From the NCBI RefSeq assembly GCF_000702445.1, contig NZ_JNIF01000003.1, positions 1,178,001-1,242,000 on the forward strand: a stretch of 64,000 nucleotides of DNA, in the 5' to 3' direction. The stretch's first letter is position 1. The number at the start of each line of letters is the position of its first letter. Positions 1 to 8,454 of the stretch are shown piece after piece. The DNA comes from Bryobacter aggregatus MPL3 (GTDB lineage Bacteria; Acidobacteriota; Terriglobia; Bryobacterales; Bryobacteraceae). A model generated the notes under the pieces. It was given only the letters and a program-made list of their open reading frames with translations, was not told the DNA's origin and did no database searches. The position numbers were made by a program, and so were the translations under genes.

Positions 1-635
1 AGCAGAGTCTCGATTGTCTTGCGTTCCTTTTCTCCTGCCGTCATATCGATCGCCGGATACATGCCTCCCGAGAACATCAGCAGAATCACCACGTAGCCCA
101 AAATGCTGCCCAGCATGAAGCCGCCCATCTTGCGTTCGCTCGCCACATTTTCGCGCTTCACCGTAAACGGCGTGAGGACACTCGCATCCAACTTCACCTC
201 GCGCAACTTCTCGACTACAAGTGAATCCCGATACTCCGACAAGGCACTCCGTAGCTTGTCAGCGGCCATGCCGCTTGCCTGGCGCGTGCCCTCGGCATAG
301 ATGGTGAGCGACTTCTGATCGGCCGACACGCTCAGTCCGGTCGCGGCCGTCTTATTTGCCACGGCACTCGCCACATCAGGCACCTCCACTCGCTGCAAAC
401 CGCTCTTCGCAATCGGAGCCAGAAAGACCTCGGGGATGGAGCCGGCCACAATGGCAACCGTGGTAGCCTCCGTCGCCGCCTTCTTCTCGGCCTCTCCCAT
501 AAAGCGTCCCACCACCCCAAAAAGAAGTGGGAACACCACCATCGGCAACAGCACCATGCTGATCAGCGTGCGGCGATCGCGCAGCAACTCAGTCAGTTCT
601 TTGCGATACACCGTCCACGTGACGCTCCGATTCAT
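1..635 (-). CDS. ABC-2 type permease, NatB-like, 3' end outside window
   Basis: The reading frame opens with [20 protein letters not shown] at 635 and stays open to base 1, so only about 211 residues are visible. The start resembles NatB/YhaP-type ABC-2 permeases: a cytoplasmic KEL..LLRDRRT segment, one membrane helix (residues about 20-38), and then a long polar extracytoplasmic part. A second helix (GGFMLGSILGYVVILLMFSG) begins near residue 175 and is followed by GEKERKTIETLL, a conserved cytoplasmic segment in this family. The start codon overlaps the stop of the ATPase gene (ATGA), so the two are probably translated together as one exporter. The substrate is unknown; Na+ export is the family label only. 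Confidence 0.85.
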   Translation of the reverse strand, partial: MNRSVTWTVYRKELTELLRDRRTLISMVLLPMVVFPLLFGVVGRFMGEAEKKAATEATTVAIVAGSIPEVFLAPIAKSGLQRVEVPDVASAVANKTAATGLSVSADQKSLTIYAEGTRQASGMAADKLRSALSEYRDSLVVEKLREVKLDASVLTPFTVKRENVASERKMGGFMLGSILGYVVILLMFSGGMYPAIDMTAGEKERKTIETL

Positions 636-1375
636 GCGGCTCTCTCCAGTTCCAACAAGTCGAGGAAGATCTCACGCAGGCGTTGCTTTCCTGTGGCCGC
701 ACGAAGCTCATCCATGCTGCCGCAGATCTTCAGTTGTCCATGATTGATCACGGCGATGCGATCGCAAAGATACTCGGCTTCTTCCATGATGTGAGTCGAA
801 TAGACAATGCACTTGCCATTCCGCTTGGCCTCGAGAATACACCTCTCGATGATGCGGGCGGTGGGTAAGTCGAGCATCGCCGTGGGCTCATCGAGAATCA
901 ACACCGGCGGATCATGCACCAGCGTCCGCGCGATCGCCGTCTTCTGCTTCATGCCGCTCGAGAGCTTGTCGCAACGGATGTCGGCAAAGCTACCCATGTC
1001 GAGCCGGGCGATGAGTTCTTCCGTGCGGCTCATCAGGCGGGCCTCAGGCACCTCGGCCAGGCGTCCGAAGAAATGCAGAATCTCACGCGGCGTGAGCCGC
1101 GCATAGAGGCCCATGTCGCCGGTGAGAAAACCAATCTGCCGCCGCACTTCGGCCGGAGCTTGCGAGATCTCAAAACCATTTACCGTCACGCTACCGGCAC
1201 TCGGCTCGAGCAGCGTTGCGATCAGACGCAGCGTCGTGCTTTTCCCCGCGCCATTCGGACCCAGCAGGCCAAAGATCTCGCCCTGCCCAACGGAGAAGCT
1301 GACCTTGTCCACAGCCAGAAAATCTCCACGCTTCGCATCGTGGAAGGAACGGCTGAGCCCTTGCACTTGTATCAT
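632..1375 (-). CDS. ABC transporter ATP-binding protein, NatA-like
   Basis: About 247 residues starting [11 protein letters not shown]. It has Walker [10 protein letters not shown], the signature LSSGMKQK, Walker B VLILDEP and the H-loop STH. It supplies ATP hydrolysis for the adjoining ABC-2 permease. The open frame extends upstream to 1489, but I chose 1375: an AAGGGA ribosome site precedes it, the family begins here, and the ATG overlaps the tsaE stop in the same ATGA arrangement used at the next junction. Longer starts would read through tsaE. The C-terminus ends LLELERAA just inside the permease start. Confidence 0.9.
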   Translation of the reverse strand: MIQVQGLSRSFHDAKRGDFLAVDKVSFSVGQGEIFGLLGPNGAGKSTTLRLIATLLEPSAGSVTVNGFEISQAPAEVRRQIGFLTGDMGLYARLTPREILHFFGRLAEVPEARLMSRTEELIARLDMGSFADIRCDKLSSGMKQKTAIARTLVHDPPVLILDEPTAMLDLPTARIIERCILEAKRNGKCIVYSTHIMEEAEYLCDRIAVINHGQLKICGSMDELRAATGKQRLREIFLDLLELERAA

Positions 1376-1806
1376 GAGTCCCTTGATTGTAACGGAGCGA
1401 GCGTAATGCGGCGCTCGTCTTCTCCTCCATGCTCCAGACGGATAGCCAGGATATCCCGGGGCCAGAGAGCCGGAAAGCGCTCGCCCCATTCGATGAGTGT
1501 GAGCGCATTGCGATCGAGCAATTCATCAATGCCCAAGGACAACACTTCCTGCTCGCTCTCCAGCCGGTAGAGGTCAATGTGGAAGACCCGCGCCGGGTTG
1601 CCATACTCATGAATCAGCGGAAAGGTAGGGGAGGAAACATCGTCGCGCAGCGCAGCGCCACGCGCCTCGGCAATGCCTTTCACGAGTGTCGTCTTCCCTG
1701 CCCCTAGATTGCCGATCAACAGCACGGCCCCTCGCTGGGGCAGCAACGCCGACAGCTCGTGACCAAGCGCAATCGTCTCTTCTTCGCTACGGGTACGATA
1801 GTTCAT
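1372..1806 (-). CDS. tsaE: tRNA threonylcarbamoyladenosine biosynthesis ATPase TsaE
   Basis: 144 residues, the normal TsaE/YjeE length. The P-loop GNLGAGKTT lies near residue 33. The family pattern SSPTFPLIHEY follows near 58, then HIDLYRL near 75 and LIEWGERF near 103. TsaE partners TsaB and TsaD in making the t6A modification at position 37 of ANN-decoding tRNAs and acts in the cytoplasm. It overlaps the 3' end of nnr by 20 bases, which implies translational coupling. The nnr-tsaE pair is also fused or adjacent in many bacteria, which supports both calls. Confidence 0.93.
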   Translation of the reverse strand: MNYRTRSEEETIALGHELSALLPQRGAVLLIGNLGAGKTTLVKGIAEARGAALRDDVSSPTFPLIHEYGNPARVFHIDLYRLESEQEVLSLGIDELLDRNALTLIEWGERFPALWPRDILAIRLEHGGEDERRITLAPLQSRDS

Positions 1807-3196
1807 GCAGTGCCTCCGGCAGATATTCGCACAGTGTCGAGGCCAGCGAGGTCATCTCGTGCTGGTGCTGTGCAGCAAGTTCTCCACAACGTCCATGCAA
1901 ATAGACCGCCGCAATCACCGCGGTCTTCGTATGGTCGCGATACTGACTCAGTAGCGCCGCCGTCAGGCCGGTAAGCACGTCGCCCGAGCCCGCCTTCGCC
2001 AATGCGGGAGAGCCCGTCGGATTGATCCATGTCTCGCCATCCGGAAAGGCAATCACCGTGCGATCACCCTTCAGAACAACAATGCAATGGCTTCGTTTTG
2101 CCAACTCTCTGGCATCCTCAATCCGGTCAACAATATCCCGTCCGAGCAAACGCTTCATCTCGCCCGGATGCGGCGTCAGCACACGCGGGAACGAAGCCGC
2201 CTCCGTCAGCGGAGACAGTAGATTCAGCGCATCCGCATCCAGCACCAGCGGCGCGGGCCAGTGGAGATACAGATCCGCCACCAGTTTTTTCTTGTCTGCA
2301 TCCTCACCCAGCCCCGGACCAATCGCCAAAACACTTTTTCCCTGAAGCGTTTTGGGGATGTCCTGCCAGCGGCCCATCATCAAATCCGGCAGGAGCGGCA
2401 CAAAGCCCGCATCGGGAGAATACAGCGTCACCAAACCTGCGCCCGCGCGAATCGCCGTAGTCCCCGCCAGATTCAAGGCCCCATGCTTGCCACTAGCTCC
2501 ACCGAGAATCGCGACATGGCCAAAGCTGTTCTTGTAGCTGGCCGCCGCGCGCGGTGCCCCCACCGGCTGCAGATCCGCACGCGTGGTGAGTTGTAACTGC
2601 GAGTGCAGCACCGGCAATCCAATCGGAACTACAACCAGTTCGCCCATCGGCTGCAATACCTGCAATAACTTCGGCGCTTCAAAACTCACAGTCAAATCGG
2701 CCTGGACCGCCCCGCTCGGAATATCCACGGCCACCCGCGTGGCAATGGGTAAAGCATTGATCTGCGCCACCAGACTCGCAATCGGTTCGCGCGGCGCGCC
2801 GCTGGCCCCAGTGCCCAACAAGGCATCGATCGCCAAAGTAGTTACCGCCAAGTCGAGCGGAATCTGCATCGTGTACGGAATGCCGAGCGCTTCCAGCATC
2901 TTCAATTGCCCGGTCGCACTCTCCGTCATGTCTTCCACATCGAAGGCGAGAATCACCTTGAGCCATGCCGGCCGGTGGTGCACGTGCAGCAAGCGAGCCA
3001 GGGCAAGGCCATCGCCCCCATTGTTCCCCTTGCCGCAGAAGATGGCGATCCGTTGCTTCTCGAGCGGCGCATAGCGGCGCTCTAGCTCGCGCAGCACGCC
3101 ATAGGCAGCATTCTCCATCAGAATCACCGCCGGAATTCCGGCTTTCACTGCCGCCGCATCCGCAGCGCGCATTTCTTCAGGACTCAGGATTTTCAC
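1787..3196 (-). CDS. nnr: Bifunctional NAD(P)H-hydrate epimerase / ADP-dependent dehydratase
   Basis: 469 residues with two domains. The N-terminal YjeF_N epimerase (about 1-210) begins ILSPEEMRAADAAAVKAG and contains GKGNNGGDGLALARLL. The C-terminal ribokinase-like dehydratase (about 220-465) contains LTPHPGEMKRLLG and the nucleotide-site motif AKAGSGDVLTG. Together they repair hydrated NADH and NADPH: the epimerase interconverts S and R forms and the dehydratase restores the coenzyme. The start is GTG at 3196 with GAGGTG a few bases upstream. It lies 9 bases from the SpoIIE-type gene, within a tightly packed minus-strand run. Confidence 0.94.
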   Translation of the reverse strand: MKILSPEEMRAADAAAVKAGIPAVILMENAAYGVLRELERRYAPLEKQRIAIFCGKGNNGGDGLALARLLHVHHRPAWLKVILAFDVEDMTESATGQLKMLEALGIPYTMQIPLDLAVTTLAIDALLGTGASGAPREPIASLVAQINALPIATRVAVDIPSGAVQADLTVSFEAPKLLQVLQPMGELVVVPIGLPVLHSQLQLTTRADLQPVGAPRAAASYKNSFGHVAILGGASGKHGALNLAGTTAIRAGAGLVTLYSPDAGFVPLLPDLMMGRWQDIPKTLQGKSVLAIGPGLGEDADKKKLVADLYLHWPAPLVLDADALNLLSPLTEAASFPRVLTPHPGEMKRLLGRDIVDRIEDARELAKRSHCIVVLKGDRTVIAFPDGETWINPTGSPALAKAGSGDVLTGLTAALLSQYRDHTKTAVIAAVYLHGRCGELAAQHQHEMTSLASTLCEYLPEALHELSYP

Positions 3197-3205
3197 TTGT
3201 TCACC

Positions 3206-5149
3206 TCAGGGACGGCGTGCAATCAAAAGCGTCATATCGTCTTGGAGATCCGGCGATCCGGTCCATTGCTCCACAGCAGCCATCACTGCTTCGATGATTC
3301 CCTGGTCACTCAGATGGACATTCCGCTTGACCAATTCGATCAGACGATCTTCGCCGTACATCTCGCCATAGTCATTCTGTGGCTCTGAGATTCCATCGGT
3401 GTAGAGCAGCAGAAAATCTCCCGGCTCGAGCGCCACTTCACTTTCGCCATACTTTGCAAAGGGAAAAGCGCCCACCACCATACCGTCCACATTTAAGAGA
3501 GTAGCCTCGCCTTTGCGAATCAGAATCGGCGGCAAGTGGCCCGCATTCGTATAACGCAGCTTCCCGCTTGTTTCATCGAAGATGCCGAGAAAGAAGGTAG
3601 AAAACTTCTCCGGCGCCGTGTTTGCATAAAGCTGCTTGTTCAGCTCCGTCACCGTTTGCGCACAGTTGAGATCGGCACTGGAGGTCTGGATCCGCGACCG
3701 GAAACTCGATTGCACCGTTGCCATCAAAAGAGCCGCCGAAATTCCTTTGCCCGCCACGTCGCCCATCGAAAAACAGATCTCATGCTCGGACAAGCGATGG
3801 AAGTCAAAGTAGTCACCAGAGACCATGCGCGCCGGCTGATAATGCGCCGTCAGACAGATCTCTTTTGACTCTGGGACAAACTTCGGATAGAGCTGCCGCT
3901 GCACCTCACGAGCAATCTCAAGCTCAGCATTCAGGCGCTCATTCTCTTTGGCCACCTGAAGCAGTTTCTCCAGGTTCTCCGTCATGCGATTGAACGAATC
4001 GCTCAACTGCGCCAACTGATCTCGTCCGGTCAGTGGAATGCGGTGCGAGAAGTCACCTTCCATCACACGGTTGGTGCCTTCATACAAATCATGCACGGCG
4101 ACGGTGATTGTACGCGTCATCTTCACGCCAATGACTAGCGCGACAATCTCAAAAAGCAGAAACAGCGACGACGCAAAGAGCAGGGAGTTCAAGAGCGAGT
4201 TCTGTTCCTGTTGCGTCGCGAAAATGACACCCACCACCGCGAAAAAGCGAGTGCGCAACATCAGAATGCCGTCACTCTCCTGTGCCGGAGCCTCCCAGAC
4301 ATGCACAGGCACAACTGTGAACCAATTGAGCTGGATGTCTGCCGCATTGACCGGAGTGGGAATCGACACCTCCCCCACCGCGGTCCGATTCCGCTTCTGC
4401 CTGCGCAGGCGCACGCGCCCTTCCGCTTCACTCGCGGAGCCACGCAGGGAAACCGCGCCCAAATGCGGCACCAGGCTCGACAGGTAGGCGCCCGAGAGCG
4501 GAGCCAGCGCAGTCACTTCACCGTCCGTACTCTTCACATGCGCCCAAATGTAATACTCGTTGTCTTTGCGAAGGATCCCGGCGGCATCCTTTGTCCCGGC
4601 CGGAGGTTTCTGGATGCTGGCATCTTCCGGATAAACATACGAGTCCGTCTGGTCCAGACGAATCTCGAAGTTCGGAAAGCGATCCGTAAAGTAATCCCCC
4701 AGCCGCTCAATCGAGGCAACGCGCCGTTCCGCAGGAACACGCAAGACCGATTCCGCGGCCCCGCGCAAGGTGCCAATCTGGCGGTCGAGTTCGCTATTGA
4801 TCAAATAGGTCGCCATCTGGCCTGTCGCCAGATAAGTCGCAATCCCGCATAATGTCAGCAGCAGCAGCAGCGGAACAAGTGCGATGAAGATGTACGAGAC
4901 GATGAGGCGATTGCTGAGCCGCCAGATCACACTGCGCAAGAGCAGACGGCTAATCCGTAAGATCGCCACCGGAGCGGTGGCGATCAGTCCCATCAACACC
5001 AGCGCGAAACCGACATCCCCCAACCCACCCGTCAGAGAGCCCACGACAAATACCAGAAAGAACACCGCAAAAATGCGCTCCCACCAGCCAACACGGCTGA
5101 GGGCTTCGCGGACAGTCAAGCTGCGAGGGGGTGCGAGAAGCGGTGTCAC
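3206..5149 (-). CDS. Membrane-anchored PP2C-type (SpoIIE/RsbU) serine phosphatase with HAMP domain
   Basis: 647 residues. Hydrophobic stretches lie near residues 25-65 and 82-110, an extracytoplasmic sensor-like part runs to about 310, and another helix (SLLFASSLFLLFEIVALVIG) follows. The HAMP segment has the core GDFSHRIPLTGRDQLAQL, and a short coiled coil precedes the phosphatase. Metal-site motifs of the SpoIIE family are visible: QPARMVSGDYFDF, MGDVAGKGISAALLMA, LLLYTDGISEPQN and DDMTLLIA. Such proteins dephosphorylate anti-anti-sigma factors or similar partners; none is encoded nearby. The start is GTG, overlapping the upstream stop (GTGA). Confidence 0.9.
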   Translation of the reverse strand: MTPLLAPPRSLTVREALSRVGWWERIFAVFFLVFVVGSLTGGLGDVGFALVLMGLIATAPVAILRISRLLLRSVIWRLSNRLIVSYIFIALVPLLLLLTLCGIATYLATGQMATYLINSELDRQIGTLRGAAESVLRVPAERRVASIERLGDYFTDRFPNFEIRLDQTDSYVYPEDASIQKPPAGTKDAAGILRKDNEYYIWAHVKSTDGEVTALAPLSGAYLSSLVPHLGAVSLRGSASEAEGRVRLRRQKRNRTAVGEVSIPTPVNAADIQLNWFTVVPVHVWEAPAQESDGILMLRTRFFAVVGVIFATQQEQNSLLNSLLFASSLFLLFEIVALVIGVKMTRTITVAVHDLYEGTNRVMEGDFSHRIPLTGRDQLAQLSDSFNRMTENLEKLLQVAKENERLNAELEIAREVQRQLYPKFVPESKEICLTAHYQPARMVSGDYFDFHRLSEHEICFSMGDVAGKGISAALLMATVQSSFRSRIQTSSADLNCAQTVTELNKQLYANTAPEKFSTFFLGIFDETSGKLRYTNAGHLPPILIRKGEATLLNVDGMVVGAFPFAKYGESEVALEPGDFLLLYTDGISEPQNDYGEMYGEDRLIELVKRNVHLSDQGIIEAVMAAVEQWTGSPDLQDDMTLLIARRP

Positions 5150-5958
5150 ACGCGAGAGCTGGCGATGGCGGGAGTTGTCACTTCAGCCTCGGGCAGCAGA
5201 ACCTCCGGATTCAAGTATAGATTCGTCAGACCATCCCGCAGCATCTGGAAAGCTGTGTCGACGTCGTCTGCAAATTGAAACAGTTCCAGATCCTCCGGGC
5301 TGATCATTCCATACTCAACCAGGGCATCAAAATTGAGAATCTTCTGCCAGAAGGTGGTGCCATAAAGAACCGTCACCATCTTCTTGCGCAGCTTCCGGGT
5401 CTGGGTGAGAGTCAGTAACTCCATCAACTCATCGAGGGTCCCAAAACCACCAGGGAACACCACCATGGCCTTCGCCAGATAGGCGAACCAGAACTTGCGC
5501 ATGAAGAAGTAGTGAAACTCAAAGCTCAGATCGGGAGTGATGTACGGATTCGGAAACTGCTCCATCGGCAAGCCGATATTCAGCCCGATAGTGCTGCCCC
5601 CTGCCTCGCTCGCGCCCCGATTGGCCGCTTCCATAATGCCGGGACCACCGCCCGTACAGACGACAAATTTCGATTCGTCCCGATCAAGGCTCATGGACCA
5701 TTCCGTCAGGCGGCAAGCCAGTTCCTGGCATTCTTTGTAATAGCGCCCCATCGAACTGGTTTCAAAGCCCTCGCTCTCCGGAGACGGAATGCGTGCCGAG
5801 CCAAAGAAAATGATCGTGTCGTGAATCTGGTGCAGCCGAAACTCACGAAGTGGATCGAGATACTCCGATAAAATCCGGACACTCCGTGCTTCGGGAGAGT
5901 GCAGAAACTCCTCTTTCTGATACGCAAGAGGATCTTTATAGCGACGATTTTCAGCCAT
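5146..5958 (-). CDS. LOG-family Rossmann-fold protein (TIGR00730 type)
   Basis: 270 residues. The family signatures are GGGPGIMEAANRGASEAGG near residue 103 and PGGFGTLDELMELLTLTQT near 170, which form the phosphoribosyl-binding and catalytic site of cytokinin-nucleoside monophosphate phosphoribohydrolase (LOG) proteins. They were formerly annotated as lysine decarboxylases. The roughly 60-residue N-terminal extension and FFGSARIPSP place it in the longer bacterial subgroup. The likely reaction is hydrolysis of a nucleotide N-glycosidic bond; the physiological substrate is unknown. It overlaps lpxD by 8 bases and the phosphatase gene by 4. Confidence 0.88.
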   Translation of the reverse strand: MAENRRYKDPLAYQKEEFLHSPEARSVRILSEYLDPLREFRLHQIHDTIIFFGSARIPSPESEGFETSSMGRYYKECQELACRLTEWSMSLDRDESKFVVCTGGGPGIMEAANRGASEAGGSTIGLNIGLPMEQFPNPYITPDLSFEFHYFFMRKFWFAYLAKAMVVFPGGFGTLDELMELLTLTQTRKLRKKMVTVLYGTTFWQKILNFDALVEYGMISPEDLELFQFADDVDTAFQMLRDGLTNLYLNPEVLLPEAEVTTPAIASSRV

Positions 5959-6979
5959 TCGTGGACTTACCTTCTTCTAAAGCTTTCAATCTGGTCTCGA
6001 GGTCGCGCAGATGGCGGACCATCTCGCCCAGCTTCGGAAACGCGGTCACGGCCCGCCGCCATTCCCGGTAATCAAACGCCGGTGAACCCGAAACAATCGT
6101 GTCCTGTGGAACATCATGTCCAATACCGCTCTGAGCGTACACAACCGCATTGTCGTGAATCGTCAGATGGCCAGAGACGCCCACCTGTCCGGCCAGCAGC
6201 ACCGACTTCTTCAGAATCGTCGACCCAGCCAGCCCAACCTGAGCACAGAGAATATTGTCTTCGCCCACCACACAGGCGTGTCCGACCTGCACGAGGGAAT
6301 CGACTTTCGCTCCACGCTTGATACGTGTTTCACCCATCGTGGCGCGATCGATATTACTCAGCGCCTGAATCTCAACATCGTCTTCGAGAACCGTGACTCC
6401 CGATTGCACAATCTTGTGATGCGTGCCATCGGCGCCCTTGGCAAAGCCAAATCCATCGCCGCCAATGACCACATGATTCTGCAGAATCACCCGGTGCCCC
6501 ACACGGCAGAACTCCCGCACCACAGCATGCGAGTGGGCGAGAAAGTCATCACCGATGCTGGCTCCCTCATAGATCACGACATGGGGATGCAGAATCGCGT
6601 TCTTACCAATTTTCACCTTCTCGCCAACCGAGCAAAAGGGGCCAATCCTCGCCCCCTCCCCAATCTCGGCGCTGGCCGCAATGTGGGCGAGGGGCGAGAT
6701 GCCAGGCGCGGGTTGCGGCGCCTGATAGAACAGTTCCAAGGCGCGCGCAAAATCGAGATAAGGATTGGAGGAAAGAAGCGTCGGCAACAGCGCACTCGGC
6801 TGCGCCGCAATGATCGCGCTGGCCTGCGTATCTTTCACCTTATGGGCATATTTGGGGTTGGCCAAAAAGGTGAGTTGGCCCACCGCAGCCTGCTCCATGC
6901 CACTGAGGGAATGAATTTCGGGGTCACTCTCGCCCGCCACGCGACAGCCAAGCTGAGCCGCAATCTCAGAAAGACGCAT
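5951..6979 (-). CDS. lpxD: UDP-3-O-(3-hydroxyacyl)glucosamine N-acyltransferase
   Basis: 342 residues, the usual LpxD length. An N-terminal uridine-binding domain (about 1-100; LTFLANPKYAHKVKDT) is followed by a left-handed beta-helix of hexapeptide repeats, for example IGEGARIGPFCSVGEKVKIG. The catalytic-region segment NHVVIGGDGFGFA and a C-terminal helix (LRDLETRLKALEEG) are present. It adds the N-linked acyl chain in lipid A synthesis, so an LPS-bearing outer membrane is implied. No other lpx gene is next to it; it heads the minus-strand run that continues into the LOG and phosphatase genes. Confidence 0.94.
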   Translation of the reverse strand: MRLSEIAAQLGCRVAGESDPEIHSLSGMEQAAVGQLTFLANPKYAHKVKDTQASAIIAAQPSALLPTLLSSNPYLDFARALELFYQAPQPAPGISPLAHIAASAEIGEGARIGPFCSVGEKVKIGKNAILHPHVVIYEGASIGDDFLAHSHAVVREFCRVGHRVILQNHVVIGGDGFGFAKGADGTHHKIVQSGVTVLEDDVEIQALSNIDRATMGETRIKRGAKVDSLVQVGHACVVGEDNILCAQVGLAGSTILKKSVLLAGQVGVSGHLTIHDNAVVYAQSGIGHDVPQDTIVSGSPAFDYREWRRAVTAFPKLGEMVRHLRDLETRLKALEEGKSTNG

Positions 6980-6998
6980 ACCCTATTATGAAGCGCGT

Positions 6999-7274
6999 CT
7001 AGCGGGCTCGGGCAGCACAATCCTGCGAACAATAGGCGCCAGCAATCAGCCGATCGCCGGGAGTATAGGTTCCACAAACAACACATTTTTTGAGTGGCGT
7101 GCCTGTTGGCCCCTGAGACGGAGGAGGCGCTTGCGAGGAACTTGGATTTGGGCCGCTCTTGGCAGCTTCCGGATTGACCATGTCCTTCACCTCTCGAGTG
7201 ATCATCGCGATGATGGCACGCACAAACGCCGCTGCAATGGCGGCAACCAAAAGCCCGATGAGTGCGCGGATCAT
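6999..7274 (-). CDS. Small membrane-anchored protein with C-terminal Cys-rich zinc-ribbon-like tail
   Basis: 91 residues. An N-terminal hydrophobic helix (ALIGLLVAAIAAAFVRAIIAM) is followed by a Pro/Ser-rich linker. The tail has CVVCGTY, AYCSQDC and then a basic end, giving four cysteines spaced like a zinc ribbon. This resembles PP0621-type small proteins, but I do not claim a function. It lies 19 bases upstream of lpxD in the same direction and may start that transcript. The next gene upstream is divergent, across about 390 bases. Confidence 0.65.
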   Translation of the reverse strand: MIRALIGLLVAAIAAAFVRAIIAMITREVKDMVNPEAAKSGPNPSSSQAPPPSQGPTGTPLKKCVVCGTYTPGDRLIAGAYCSQDCAARAR

Positions 7275-7668
7275 CCCTTTAATGTAGCGCCCACAGCACC
7301 TCCAGAGAGCAAAGATCCACGCTCCACCGATTCCTGCCGCAAATTAGGGCGAAGATCGCGAGAGACAAAACCTGAGAGGGAGGCGCATTTTCCTCTGAAC
7401 CACCTCAAATCCCATTGCGCCCAATAGACTCCTCCAGACTTTAAGAATAAAACCGTAAACAAACTGCCTCCTCTTGCCCATTTTCCTGCGCATTCCCCAT
7501 GAGCTGTGCCAGCACAGCTCAAGAATCTAAGTAATTATAATTACTACTCATGCAATTTTACCCTAGATCAAAATCTTACTTGAACACAAATCAGATGAAT
7601 GTTATTTTTTACCTAAGCTGCAGCCTTCTATATTTAAGTATTCAGACAAACAAAAATAGGAACATCAC
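7275..7668. other. 394-base intergenic region between divergent genes
   Basis: No convincing gene is visible on either strand. An 83-residue minus-strand frame (7271-7522) has no family features. The right half (about 7520-7660) is AT-rich and is the probable promoter region for the PEP-CTERM gene. Confidence 0.5.
7580..7608 (+). promoter_or_regulatory. Possible sigma-70-type promoter for the PEP-CTERM gene
   Basis: TTGAAC at 7580-7585 and TATTTT at 7603-7608 are separated by 17 bases, in an AT-rich stretch about 60 bases before the start codon. Each hexamer matches four of six consensus bases. In AT-rich DNA such a match can occur by chance. Confidence 0.3.
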
Positions 7669-8385
7669 TTGCACCAGATTAACCAACAATTTCGCCGACT
7701 CTCCTCGGCATTCTGCATGAGAGCAACGCTGATCACATCTCTCTTGTTCTGTTCTGCAGCTTACGGAGGTACACTTCAAATCACCGGCGTCGATACCTCT
7801 CGCGGTGGAAGCGTCTATTTTCTGGAGAATGGCGAGCTCACTCTAGGTTACGCCGGCGTCATCCAAGGCATTTACAACGGAAATTCGATCGACACCCTCT
7901 TTTGCGTTGATCTCTTTACTCCGATAAATTTTGATGACTACGAATCTCGCCTCGTTTATCCTCACAGTGAGCGATCAGAGGATCGTGTCGCCTGGCTGCT
8001 GAATACACGCTTGACTGACATCAACAGCCCAAACTATGGAATTGCATTACAATTGGCGATTTGGGACATTATCCACGACGGTGGTGACGGATTAGCAACT
8101 GGTTCAATTCAGGCATCTTTCAGCGGATCTCCCGCCAATCAAACACCTACTGAAATCATTACGCTGGTAAATCTATTCCTTGCCGAAAGCTTGGGAATGT
8201 CCTCGACCAACGCAACGATCTTCATCAATACATTGACGAGCAACAACACGCCAGCACAAAATCTGATTGGGTCGTTCCGGCCTGAGACCACTTCCGACGT
8301 GCCCGAACCCGCAAGTATTGGATTCGCCGCCTTCGGACTCATCGCTCTTTGTCTCGCCAGAAAGCGCAAAGATCCCAACTGCTAG
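7669..8385 (+). CDS. PEP-CTERM sorting-signal protein with thioester-domain-like Cys and Gln motifs
   Basis: 238 residues. A signal peptide (ATLITSLLFCSAAYGG) leads the protein. The C-terminus has the sorting signal VPEPASIGFAAFGLIALCLA followed by RKRK, so the protein is probably processed by an exosortase and exported to the envelope. The middle contains TLFCVDLF near residue 82 and IALQLAIWDI near 124, a Cys and a downstream Gln in contexts like those of thioester-forming surface proteins. The start is uncertain. TTG at 7669 has AGGA seven bases upstream; ATG at 7717 lacks a ribosome site but gives a cleaner signal peptide. No exosortase gene is in the window. Confidence 0.75.
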   Translation: MHQINQQFRRLSSAFCMRATLITSLLFCSAAYGGTLQITGVDTSRGGSVYFLENGELTLGYAGVIQGIYNGNSIDTLFCVDLFTPINFDDYESRLVYPHSERSEDRVAWLLNTRLTDINSPNYGIALQLAIWDIIHDGGDGLATGSIQASFSGSPANQTPTEIITLVNLFLAESLGMSSTNATIFINTLTSNNTPAQNLIGSFRPETTSDVPEPASIGFAAFGLIALCLARKRKDPNC

Positions 8386-8454
8386 GGTGAATCCAGCATC
8401 GCGCGCCAGGTGTTGCCCTCGCTCCTACTCGCGCGATGCTCGCCCTCATCCTAG
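8382..8454. terminator. Long stem-loop between convergent genes, probable bidirectional terminator
   Basis: AGCATCGCGCG (8395-8405) pairs perfectly with CGCGCGATGCT (8430-8440). Outside it, CTAGGGTGA (8382-8390) pairs with TCATCCTAG (8446-8454) with one mismatch. The outer stem contains the stop codons of both flanking convergent genes. There is no T-run, so it may act as an mRNA 3'-end barrier rather than a classical intrinsic terminator. Confidence 0.55.

Noticed and set aside
1376..1489. Longer N-terminus for the NatA-like ATPase
   Set aside because: It would lie entirely inside tsaE and lacks a ribosome site; the family start is at 1375.
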